DNA of 49,200 nucleotides from Terriglobia bacterium (GTDB lineage Bacteria; Acidobacteriota; Terriglobia; UBA7540), in contig JAIQEZ010000020.1 in assembly GCA_020073545.1 (NCBI GenBank), positions 1-49,200 of the forward strand, given 5' to 3'. A model generated the notes under the pieces. That model was not told the origin of the DNA and did no database searches. It worked only from the letters and a program-made list of their open reading frames with translations. The position numbers and the translations under genes are program-made. Position 1 is the first letter of the stretch, and each line of letters starts with the position of its first letter. Shown here piece after piece: positions 8,341 to 16,120 of this stretch.

Positions 8341-9209
8341 GCGGTATGGTCCCCTTCCCCGAATCTCGAAACTTTAACACAAAACCAAATGGTCCCTTGG
8401 CGGGAAACCCTCCGCAAAGCGGTCTCCCAGCCGGGGCCCTTTTGGCTCAGGCCAATCTCCGGAGGTCATCGTATATAACACAGCAACACCCTGCTGACAA
8501 TACCAGGCGGGGCCGCCATCCTATATCGCCCCCGCCCTTCCCCTCCGTGGTGAGAAATTCGCGCTAGACCGTATCGGCATCACTCTGCCGATCGGCGTCC
8601 TCCAACAAGTCAAGAGATGAGAACGACGGACGCCCGTGCGCGCCACCATCCCTCAGTTCTCGGCTCAATCGAAGCGGGCGGGCAAGCCGGGCTTTGGTCG
8701 GTTGTGATCTGTGTCAGGAAATATGGTCGGAGTGAAAAGTCGCGAAAACGCTTCCAGTTCTTTGGGTGGGCGAAAGACAGAAAACTCGGGAGGAGCCGAG
8801 GTGTTTTTTAGGTGGGCCGTTGCCCCGGCTCTCCCGGTCCTGTATGAAACGACCCCCGAAAGGGGGTGGGTAGTGGCTAAGTCATTAGTGGCTCAAGCTG
8901 CCTAGATGATGCCACACATCGGCTCCGGGCTGCAAAGGGTTTTCTGGAAATCGTCATGGGCAACCTCTTTAACTTGTGTCGTTTATGGAACCGCGGCCGC
9001 CTCTTGAACCTGGCTTTCCTGGGCTACCGTCTGCTTTCCAGTCCAGGAACAGCATCCACCCAGAATTTGCCTCACAGCAGATTTCTAGGCGGCTGGCAGC
9101 GGCGCAGACATTACGAATTCTCCGCGCCATTGTTCCTCTCAGCATTCACGCTTTTCCCTGCACCCGTCTGGGGCAGGATCACGCTCTCTTTTGCGGCCCC
9201 TCGGCAATC
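8341..9209. other. Long intergenic region with one GAAA-loop hairpin
   Basis: 869 bases upstream of mglA and downstream of the aldehyde dehydrogenase. Several open frames exist, but none has a start site, motif or composition that supports a gene. The only clear structure is the hairpin at 8852-8867. The mglA promoter must lie near its left end; no consensus boxes were found. Confidence 0.5.
8852..8867. other. Small hairpin with GNRA (GAAA) loop
   Basis: ACCCCC and GGGGGT enclose GAAA, a 6-bp stem closed by a classic GNRA tetraloop when read on the plus strand. No U-tract follows. It may be part of an unrecognised structured RNA or chance in GC-rich DNA. Confidence 0.3.
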
Positions 9210-10652
9210 TCAGGAAACGTTCATGACCAGGATCTTCCGTTCTGTCATCTCCTCCATTGCGTAGCGCAGCCCTTCGCGCCCCAGCCCGGAGTCCTTGACT
9301 CCGCCATAGGGCATGTGATCGATGCGAAACGAGGGCGCATCGCCAGCTATCACACCGCCCACCCGCAGCTCCTCGTACGCCTGGAACAGCAGCTTCGCGT
9401 CGCGGGTGAAGACGCCGGCCTGCAAGCCGTAAGGCGAGTCGTTCACCTGCCGAAGGGCGTCCGCGAATTCGTGATAAGACTCGACGGTCACCACCGGCGC
9501 GAACACCTCCTCGCAGTTGACCCGCTGCAGCGGACCGGTGCCGGTCAGCACCGTCGGCTCCATCATTGCGCCCGTGCGCTTGCCGCCGCAGAGAATCTGC
9601 GCACCTTCGGCAGCCGCTTCTTCCACCCAGCGCAGGGCGCGCGCCGCAGCCGCCTCGGAAATCATCGGGCCCACGTCCGTCGATTCGTCGAGCGGATCGC
9701 CCAGCTTGAGTTTCTTGACGCGCGCCAGGAAGGTTTGCAGGAATTTCTCGAACACGCCCCGCTGAACCAGGATGCGCTGAACCGAAATGCAGGTCTGGCC
9801 CGCGTAGGCAAAGCCACCCACCGCAGACCGCTCCGCGGCCTGGTCAAGATCAGCGTCGCGATGAACGATGACGCCAGCGTTTCCACCCAGTTCCAGCGTC
9901 ACATGTTTCTTGCCGGCTTTCTTCTTCAGCTCCCACCCGACCGCCGCGCTGCCGGTAAACGAAAGCATCTTCAGGCGGTCGTCCGTGATCAGCGGCTCCG
10001 CGTCTTCGACCGCCACGGGGAGAACGTTCAGGCCGCCGGCCGGCCAGCCCGCACGCTCCACGAGTTCCGCGAGCAGCAGTGAACAGAGCGGCGTCTGCGG
10101 CGCCGGCTTGTGCACCAGGGTGCAGCCGGTCGCCATCGCCGGCGCCCACTTGTGGGCCACCAAATTGAGCGGAAAATTGAAGGGTGTGATCGTTGCCAGC
10201 GGCCCGACGGGAAATCGCCGCACGATGGCCCAGCGCCCCGCGGCCGATGCCTGCAAGTCGAGCGGCAGCCAGTCGCCGTAAATCCGCGTGCTCTCCTCGG
10301 CCGCGATCGTGAAGGTGAAGACGGCGCGATCTACTTCCACCCGCGCGGCTTTCAGGGGCTTGCCAGCCTCGAGCGCCAGGGTGCGCGCAAATTCCTCGCG
10401 TCGCTGGGCGAGCCCCGCGGCCACCTCGCGCAGCGCGCGCTGCCGTTCGTAAGCGCCCAGCTTGCGCGTAACTTCGAAGGCGTCGCTCGCGGCCTGAATT
10501 GCCCCTTCTACGTGTTCGCGCCGCGCCTGGACGATCCTGGCAAGGAGGCGCCGGTCTGAGGGCGCGCGCAGTTCCACACTCGCGCCCTCGGTTTGCCATT
10601 TCCCGTCGAAAAAGAATCCCCAGGTTCGCGTCGAAGGCGTAGCTTGATTCAT
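9210..10652 (-). CDS. NAD(P)-dependent aldehyde dehydrogenase
   Basis: 480-residue aldehyde dehydrogenase superfamily enzyme, oxidising an aldehyde to the acid in the cytoplasm. Visible landmarks are the cofactor-binding TPFNFPLNL and HKPAPQTP segments, FTGS, the general-base glutamate in LELGGN and the nucleophilic cysteine in GQTCIS. The C-terminal part has PYGGVKDSGLGREG, which closes the active site. ATG 10652 is preferred over a longer frame because GGAGG lies 8 bases upstream. The overall pattern (GGNA near the glutamate, GQTC around the cysteine) resembles glyceraldehyde-3-phosphate or lactaldehyde dehydrogenases of the non-phosphorylating group, but the substrate cannot be fixed. It lies 150 bases downstream of the receptor gene on the same strand and may be co-transcribed. 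Confidence 0.9.
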   Translation of the reverse strand: MNQATPSTRTWGFFFDGKWQTEGASVELRAPSDRRLLARIVQARREHVEGAIQAASDAFEVTRKLGAYERQRALREVAAGLAQRREEFARTLALEAGKPLKAARVEVDRAVFTFTIAAEESTRIYGDWLPLDLQASAAGRWAIVRRFPVGPLATITPFNFPLNLVAHKWAPAMATGCTLVHKPAPQTPLCSLLLAELVERAGWPAGGLNVLPVAVEDAEPLITDDRLKMLSFTGSAAVGWELKKKAGKKHVTLELGGNAGVIVHRDADLDQAAERSAVGGFAYAGQTCISVQRILVQRGVFEKFLQTFLARVKKLKLGDPLDESTDVGPMISEAAAARALRWVEEAAAEGAQILCGGKRTGAMMEPTVLTGTGPLQRVNCEEVFAPVVTVESYHEFADALRQVNDSPYGLQAGVFTRDAKLLFQAYEELRVGGVIAGDAPSFRIDHMPYGGVKDSGLGREGLRYAMEEMTERKILVMNVS

Positions 10653-10801
10653 GACCGCTTCCTCCGGTTTCCGTCCGCCCAAGCCCGATCCCTCATGGGT
10701 CACGGCTGTAGTCTTGCGACGGCCGCGCGTCCTTAAACAGCATAGCAGTTTCGCGACGATTCTTGCGCCGCGCGTTGGGCTGGCCCAATTTGGGGAGCAG
10801 G

Positions 10802-13800
10802 TCAGAAGAAAAGCTTCAGTGCGAACTGAATCAAGCGTGGGTCTCGGGCGAGCATGACGCGGCCGAAATCCGCGCCGTCCGAGATGTTGCCGTCCGGGGC
10901 CAGGAATTGGGCGTGGTTCACGGCGTTGAAAAACTCGCCACGGAATTCCAGCCGCGCTTGTTCCGTGAGCTTGATGTTCTTATGGATGGCGATATCGAAG
11001 TTGTTGAGGCCCGGCCCACAGCAGATCGAGCGCGGCGCATTGCCGATGGTCCCCAGCGTCTGCGGCTGGAAGATCGAGGGATCGAAGAAAAGGTTGTCCG
11101 GTCCGCGAGGATTCAGGGTTCGGAAGGATTTGACCACGTCGGGCTCCCCGGGTAACTCAAAATCGTAGCTATTCATCAATTCCAAGTCATCTGAAGAGGT
11201 AATGCGGATTGGGAAACCTGTCTGAAAGGTGGCGATCCCGGAAATGGCCCAGTCGTTCAGGAGCTTGCCGGCCCAGCCCCCCCGCTCGGGGATGGGCAGT
11301 TGCCAGACGTAGCTGTATACCAGCCGGTGGCGCGCATCGAACAGCGACAACGCCCAACTGCGGCGGATATCGAGCGGATTCAGAACATTCTCAAAGCTGG
11401 AAGCCTGGTCGAAGGATTTGCTCCAGGTATAGGAAGCGCGGAATTCCAGGCCCTTGGAAAAGCGCTTCTCCACCAGCACCTGCAGCGAGTTGTAGTTGGA
11501 GTTCGCGATGGTGTCTTCAGCGAAAATGCTGGAGAAAACCGGGACGCCGTCCGGCGGGCAGCCGTCGCCGGTGGTCGGCTGGCAGAACGGCGAGGAATAT
11601 CGCCGCAGGCCGACGAGGGTAATCGCCGTGGGATTGGGGCCGGTGATCGACGGCACGGAGCCGTAGGGCAAGTGCAAGGTCACGCCCGGGGGAATGGTCC
11701 CAGGCGCAAGAAAATAGGAACTGTCTTCCGCAAAGGGGCCGCAGTCCACGCTACTGTCGCCGTTCACGTCGGCGATCTGGTGCAGGTCGAGGCAGGTTTG
11801 CGGATCGGCAAAATTCAGGTCGTGGGTGGCGAGCAGGCGGTGCCCCTGCGAGCCCACGTAGCCGATCTGCAGCAGCAGGTTGGGTGTCACTTGGCGTTGA
11901 ATATTGAAGTTATACTGAACAGAATATTGCGAGCGGAGTTTAGGCTGGAACTGGCCGTACAGCAGGATGGGACGGAACGACGAAAAATCCTCCGGCTCGC
12001 CGCGCTGCGGGTTCAGAATGCCGTTGAACGGGTTGGGGTTGATGGTGCCGTCCTGGCCAACGAAGGGGGTGTTGAAAAGACTGTTCGAAAGGCTGGTACT
12101 TCCACCGAAGGGCGGCTCTCCGTTGAACTGTTCCAGAACAAGCTGCTCGACGGGGTTATAGAAAAGCCCCCAGCCCACGCGGAGGCTGGTCTTCTGCGGG
12201 CCGCCCGTGAGCTTGTTCAGCCCGCCGCTGTCCCAGCCTGGACTCCAGGCTAATCCCAGGCGCGGCGCAAACGATCGATAGTAAGTTTGGGTCAGGCCCA
12301 GCGGAATGCCGGGGTCCCCAGGCATGACCAGTCCACGGGGAGAGACCGCTTCACCCGCGCTGCCGGGGTTACAGTCGGTTGAGCCAAAGATTGCGACCAA
12401 GGGATTGTCCGCCGCGAGCTGACAGGGAAAGACGTGCGTGTCTTGGCCGGGCCGGAAGGTCTGCGTGCGTCCTCCGATGTCGGCAATGGGCGTGTTCAGT
12501 TCCCAGCGCAGGCCGTAGTTGAGCGAGAAGTTGGGTTGCACCTTCCAACTATCTTCGGCGTAAAGGTACAACGCCGTGCCCCGGACGTATTCGTGCTGCG
12601 CGGAGCCTTGCAGATAGATATCGGGAAGCCCCAGCAGGTAATTTGGAATGAGGTCGTCAGACCCCACGTCGTTCGGCCCGCCACCAAAGTAGTTGTACTG
12701 CCCGTTGACCGCGAAATAGAGGGTCTGGTCGAACTGTTGGCGGTGGACGTCGGCGCCGAACTTCAGCGTGTGTTTGCCCATGACCTTGGTGAAGTTGTCG
12801 GTCCACTGAAAGGTGTTGCCGAATTGCGGCAGTTCACCTTCAAAATTGTTGCCCAATGAAAACCCACCCGAAATGGCGATGAAGGGCACACCTTCGTGGT
12901 CGGCGCCCAGGTTGGGTGTGATGCCCGCACGCGGATTATCGGGGTCGCTAAAACACTGGTCGGCGGGAACGCCCGCGCAGGAGTTTTGCACCAGATTCGT
13001 GCGTTGCGGGTGCAGAAATCTTCCCTGGCCTTCCCGGAAAAAGGAGAAGCGAAGTTCATTGACGCTCGTTGCGCCTGACGCCCAGGTGTGCGTCAGGTTG
13101 ATCTGCTGGAAGCGTTCGTTGGTCAGGTCGCCAAAGCCCGGCAGCGCGGCGCCGCCGGCCTGAAACCGTGCAAAGGGCTTTTCGGCATAATCATCGTTAA
13201 AGTAATAATAACCGTTGAACTGCTGGTGATCGGTGAGCTTCTGGTCGATGCGGAGGGTTCCCTGGTCCACGCGGTTGCGCAGCAGCGGCGAGGCCTGGTA
13301 GAGGTGCTCGCCCGTGTTGGGCAGCGGCACGAATTGCTTAATGAGGTCGGCGGCGGTGGGGTCAAAGCACTCTGCGGGAATGATATTGCCCGGGAAAATC
13401 GCGGCATAAGCCACCCCCGGAGCGATGGTTGCCCCCGAGTTTCCTTGGATGGCGGCGGCACAGCCAGGGCGCGCGCCCAGCACAGCAGCAAGGTACGGGT
13501 CCGTGAGCGTGCCGGCAAAGGCCGTTCCGGAGGAGAAGTCACCCTGCTGCTCGGCGGCCGTGGGGACGGTGACCGTAGCGGAGGGAATTCCCTGGTGGAT
13601 GCGGCGGCCTTCGTAGGAAAGGAAGAAAAACGAACGATCGCGCTGGATCGGGCCGCCCAGTGTGCCACCGAACTGGTTCTGCTTGAAGTCAGGCCGCGTG
13701 GCTTCGAAGAAATTGCGAGCGTTCAGGCGCTGGTTGCGGACGAACTCGTAGAGATTTCCGTGCAAGGTGTTGGTGCCGGATTTGGTGACGACGTTCACGA

Positions 13801-14515
13801 CCGAGCCGGAATTGCGGCCAAACTCCGCGTCGAACGTGCTGGTCATGACGCGGAATTCTTCGATGGAGTCCGGGGAGGGCTGGATGGCAGGCAGGTTGGC
13901 GAATTGATCGTTGGCGTCCCCGCCGTTCACCGTGTAGTTGTTGGAGCGTCCGCGGCCGCCATTCACCGAGACGACGCCGGTGCGGTCGCTGCCGTAGAAC
14001 AAATCAGAACCCAACTGCGACTGGACTCCTGGCTGCAACTGGAGCAACTGGTAGGTGTCGCGGGCGTTGAGGGGGAGTTGTGTCACCTCGCGGTCCGTCA
14101 CCACCGCGCCGAGCTGGGTGCTGGTGGTCTCGATCAGGGGGGCGCTGGCTAGCGCCGTTACCACCTGGGCAAGCGTCCCAAGTTGCAGGTCGGCGTTGAC
14201 GACGACCACGTGGCCGATGCGGACTTCCACATCGAGTTGCCGAAACTCCCGGAACCCCTCAGCCTGGACGACGACGGCGTAGCGGCCTACGGGGAGGGCG
14301 GGGAACGCATATTCGCCATCGGTGGTGGTCGCCATGGAGCGGCTGGCGTAAGCCTCCGCCAGCACCGCCGTGACGCGCGCCCCCGGAACGACCGCACCCG
14401 AGGGGTCCTTCACCGTACCGCGAATCGTGCCCGTCGTCTGGCCCCAAAGGCTGTCAGCGGCCGCAAAGATGACTGCCATCAAGAACAGAACGCGCGCGAG
14501 CGGAAGCAGCTTCAA
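10802..14515 (-). CDS. TonB-dependent-receptor-like outer membrane protein with carboxypeptidase regulatory domain (Oar-like)
   Basis: 1237 residues, a size and layout typical of the Oar-like receptors that are expanded in Acidobacteriota. After a Sec signal peptide come a carboxypeptidase-regulatory-like Ig fold (GTIRGTVKDPSGAVVPGARV, about residues 28-110), a plug domain (LPLNARDTYQLLQLQPGV; GGRGRSNNYTVNGGDAND) and a long outer-membrane beta barrel ending in LIQFALKLFF with a terminal Phe. Such proteins are thought to take up large substrates such as oligosaccharides or peptides. Near residue 910 a loop carries ADVNGDSSVDC, resembling a dockerin/EF-hand calcium loop. The start is TTG 14515 (GGAG 7 bases upstream), the first start that keeps the full signal peptide. 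The gene lies upstream of the aldehyde dehydrogenase on the same strand. Confidence 0.92.
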   Translation of the reverse strand: MKLLPLARVLFLMAVIFAAADSLWGQTTGTIRGTVKDPSGAVVPGARVTAVLAEAYASRSMATTTDGEYAFPALPVGRYAVVVQAEGFREFRQLDVEVRIGHVVVVNADLQLGTLAQVVTALASAPLIETTSTQLGAVVTDREVTQLPLNARDTYQLLQLQPGVQSQLGSDLFYGSDRTGVVSVNGGRGRSNNYTVNGGDANDQFANLPAIQPSPDSIEEFRVMTSTFDAEFGRNSGSVVNVVTKSGTNTLHGNLYEFVRNQRLNARNFFEATRPDFKQNQFGGTLGGPIQRDRSFFFLSYEGRRIHQGIPSATVTVPTAAEQQGDFSSGTAFAGTLTDPYLAAVLGARPGCAAAIQGNSGATIAPGVAYAAIFPGNIIPAECFDPTAADLIKQFVPLPNTGEHLYQASPLLRNRVDQGTLRIDQKLTDHQQFNGYYYFNDDYAEKPFARFQAGGAALPGFGDLTNERFQQINLTHTWASGATSVNELRFSFFREGQGRFLHPQRTNLVQNSCAGVPADQCFSDPDNPRAGITPNLGADHEGVPFIAISGGFSLGNNFEGELPQFGNTFQWTDNFTKVMGKHTLKFGADVHRQQFDQTLYFAVNGQYNYFGGGPNDVGSDDLIPNYLLGLPDIYLQGSAQHEYVRGTALYLYAEDSWKVQPNFSLNYGLRWELNTPIADIGGRTQTFRPGQDTHVFPCQLAADNPLVAIFGSTDCNPGSAGEAVSPRGLVMPGDPGIPLGLTQTYYRSFAPRLGLAWSPGWDSGGLNKLTGGPQKTSLRVGWGLFYNPVEQLVLEQFNGEPPFGGSTSLSNSLFNTPFVGQDGTINPNPFNGILNPQRGEPEDFSSFRPILLYGQFQPKLRSQYSVQYNFNIQRQVTPNLLLQIGYVGSQGHRLLATHDLNFADPQTCLDLHQIADVNGDSSVDCGPFAEDSSYFLAPGTIPPGVTLHLPYGSVPSITGPNPTAITLVGLRRYSSPFCQPTTGDGCPPDGVPVFSSIFAEDTIANSNYNSLQVLVEKRFSKGLEFRASYTWSKSFDQASSFENVLNPLDIRRSWALSLFDARHRLVYSYVWQLPIPERGGWAGKLLNDWAISGIATFQTGFPIRITSSDDLELMNSYDFELPGEPDVVKSFRTLNPRGPDNLFFDPSIFQPQTLGTIGNAPRSICCGPGLNNFDIAIHKNIKLTEQARLEFRGEFFNAVNHAQFLAPDGNISDGADFGRVMLARDPRLIQFALKLFF

Positions 14516-14833
14516 CCTCTATCTCCGTGTGTCGAGCAGCCCGCAGTGAGCTGCGGGGCGTTTGAAACGATCGACCTTTGAGATTGTGCGTAAGAGTGGA
14601 GCGAACTGGAAAACTTGTCAAGAGAAAATACGTAGCGCGAAACGCCGGGCGAGCCTGGCCCAGGAGATGACCAATCCGTCGACCGGAGGAACCTCTGGTT
14701 CATCCCGCCTTCCTGCCGGTCAGGGGCGGGGTGCTTGCCGCGCGTCGAGCAATAGCGGCGAGGAAACTAACACCGTGATGTTCCGGGGAGCCCTGCTGAC
14801 TTGACTTAAAAACATCGCATTGCGAGATAAATG

Positions 14834-14845
14834 TGACGCGCGTCA
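14834..14845. promoter_or_regulatory. Perfect 12-bp palindrome TGACGCGCGTCA
   Basis: TGACGCGCGTCA is self-complementary and lies 50 bases upstream of the -35 box of the consensus promoter. That position suits an activator site for the operon, or an operator for the divergent receptor gene. The regulator is unknown. Confidence 0.35.
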
Positions 14846-14895
14846 AGTTCGCAGTACGCTGCGACCCGCATGAATAGCGGCTACGCGATTTTGTT

Positions 14896-14925
14896 TTGAC
14901 AAAAAAATCCACGCCGAAATATAAT
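14896..14925 (+). promoter_or_regulatory. Perfect consensus sigma-70-type promoter upstream of actA
   Basis: TTGACA (14896-14901) and TATAAT (14920-14925) are both exact consensus hexamers with an 18-base spacer that is A-rich, unlike the GC-rich surroundings. Transcription would start near 14932 and run through the leader into actA at 15440. No other promoter this strong was noticed in the window. Confidence 0.75.
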
Positions 14926-14948
14926 TTAGGATTCTCAGGGCCCCTAAT

Positions 14949-15335
14949 ATGCAAAGTGAAGAGCATTCTTGTGAACGGGAAATCTGCCGGTTTCTTTTGC
15001 GTTGCCGACTTGGATTGCGGCCTGGCTTTGTAGTTTTCTTGTTGCCGACACTGTCGCTGGCTAGTCCTGCGCCCGTGTCGTCGGGTGCTTTAAGGAACCG
15101 TTCGCAGTCAACCAAAGCGCCGTGTGCGCAGAACGGACTTGCGACTTCATTAGGCGGTCACGGGACTAGAATCGCTTGCGTCCCCCAGCTTTCTTTTCCG
15201 GGATCATCGAGCATGCAAAGTCCGGTGCCCCCCCACATGCGGGGTTTGGGAAGGGTATGGACTGCGAAGCACGGGACGACCCTAGGCAGGATGGACCGCC
15301 TGGGGACATCATGCAGGGCTAACAACAACGGTTAA
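14949..15335 (+). CDS. Doubtful 128-codon leader frame, possibly a decayed gene
   Basis: ATG 14949 lies 24 bases after the consensus -10 box and opens 128 codons. The N-terminus has basic residues followed by a hydrophobic stretch (PGFVVFLLPTLSLASPAP) that could be a signal peptide, but there is no ribosome-binding site. Short patches (GLATSLGGHGTRIA; TAKHGTTL with LGTSCRANNNG later) faintly recall the double-psi beta-barrel domain of RlpA proteins, with needed insertions and frame changes. A decayed rlpA-like gene, a regulatory leader, or chance are all possible; confidence that it is a working gene is low. Confidence 0.2.
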   Translation: MQSEEHSCEREICRFLLRCRLGLRPGFVVFLLPTLSLASPAPVSSGALRNRSQSTKAPCAQNGLATSLGGHGTRIACVPQLSFPGSSSMQSPVPPHMRGLGRVWTAKHGTTLGRMDRLGTSCRANNNG

Positions 15336-15439
15336 TAGACCGCCTTACCGAGGAGATTGCTGCCCGGCAGTAAATGGGGCCGCCTGCAGGACTGCAGTCA
15401 GGGTGAGGCCTCCTCAGGGGCGTCGAGTAGAATCGTTCG

Positions 15440-16099
15440 ATGGCGCAAATCTTCCATCGCAGCACCAATACGATCTCCAAGCTGATGATCTACGGCTTGG
15501 TGTTCATCCTGGGGGCCCTGGCGTATCTCGTATACGCGGTCAATCAATCTCCCTACTTTACAGACGTCAACGTGCCCCGGCAGCAACCGGTGCCATTCAG
15601 CCACAAGCATCACGTGACGGACGACGGCATCGATTGCCGCTACTGCCACACCTCGGTGGAGCAGTCGTCCTACGCGGGGGTCCCCGCCACGCATATCTGC
15701 ATGAGCTGCCACTCCAAGCTGTGGCTGAACAGCGCCATGCTGGAGCCGGTGCGCGCCAGTTACGCCAGCAACGCGTCGCTGGAGTGGACGCGCGTCAACG
15801 CTCTGCCCGATTTCGTTTATTTCGATCACAGCATTCATGTGAGTAAAGGCATCGGCTGCACCACATGCCACGGACCGATTGGTGAGATGCCCCTGACGTG
15901 GCGCGCCAACACGCTCTACATGCGCTGGTGCATCGACTGCCACAAGCACCCGGAGCGCAGCGTGCGCCGCCGCGAAGATGTTTTCAGGGCGGATTACGTA
16001 GCGCCCCCGGACCAGCTCGCTCTGGGCCGGCGGTTGGTGAAGGAGTACAAAATCAAAGACCCGAAACAACTGACGGATTGCTACACGTGTCATCGCTGA
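15440..16099 (+). CDS. actA: Alternative complex III subunit ActA, pentaheme cytochrome c
   Basis: 219 residues, first gene of the alternative complex III operon. ActA is a membrane-anchored multiheme cytochrome that carries electrons taken from menaquinol. One N-terminal transmembrane helix (about residues 15-35) is followed by five CxxCH heme sites: CRYCH (66-70), CMSCH (87-91), CTTCH (140-144), CIDCH (164-168) and CYTCH (214-218, two residues from the end... followed only by Arg). Additional His residues in FSHKHH and YFDHSIH are likely distal heme ligands. Five hemes is the usual number for this subunit. No strong ribosome-binding site precedes ATG 15440, suggesting the long leader matters for expression. 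ActB follows after 21 bases. Confidence 0.95.
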   Translation: MAQIFHRSTNTISKLMIYGLVFILGALAYLVYAVNQSPYFTDVNVPRQQPVPFSHKHHVTDDGIDCRYCHTSVEQSSYAGVPATHICMSCHSKLWLNSAMLEPVRASYASNASLEWTRVNALPDFVYFDHSIHVSKGIGCTTCHGPIGEMPLTWRANTLYMRWCIDCHKHPERSVRRREDVFRADYVAPPDQLALGRRLVKEYKIKDPKQLTDCYTCHR

Positions 16100-16120
16100 G
16101 AGGCAGGAACAGGATTTCTC

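Larger units (their letters stand above)
14516..15439. other. Long regulatory gap before the respiratory operon
   Basis: 924 bases between the divergent receptor gene and actA. It holds a perfect 12-bp palindrome at 14834-14845 and a consensus promoter at 14896-14925. About 500 bases of transcribed leader follow, with small hairpins (for example CCCC/GGGG at 15230-15243 and CTGCAG repeats near 15383-15396). One doubtful 128-codon frame lies in the leader (14949-15335). Confidence 0.6.

Noticed and set aside
8852-8867. GAAA-loop hairpin as an intrinsic terminator
   Set aside because: No T-tract follows on either strand.
8976-10082. Plus-strand frame of 368 codons overlapping the aldehyde dehydrogenase gene
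   Set aside because: Antisense to a well-supported gene; composition unlike a real protein and no start signal.
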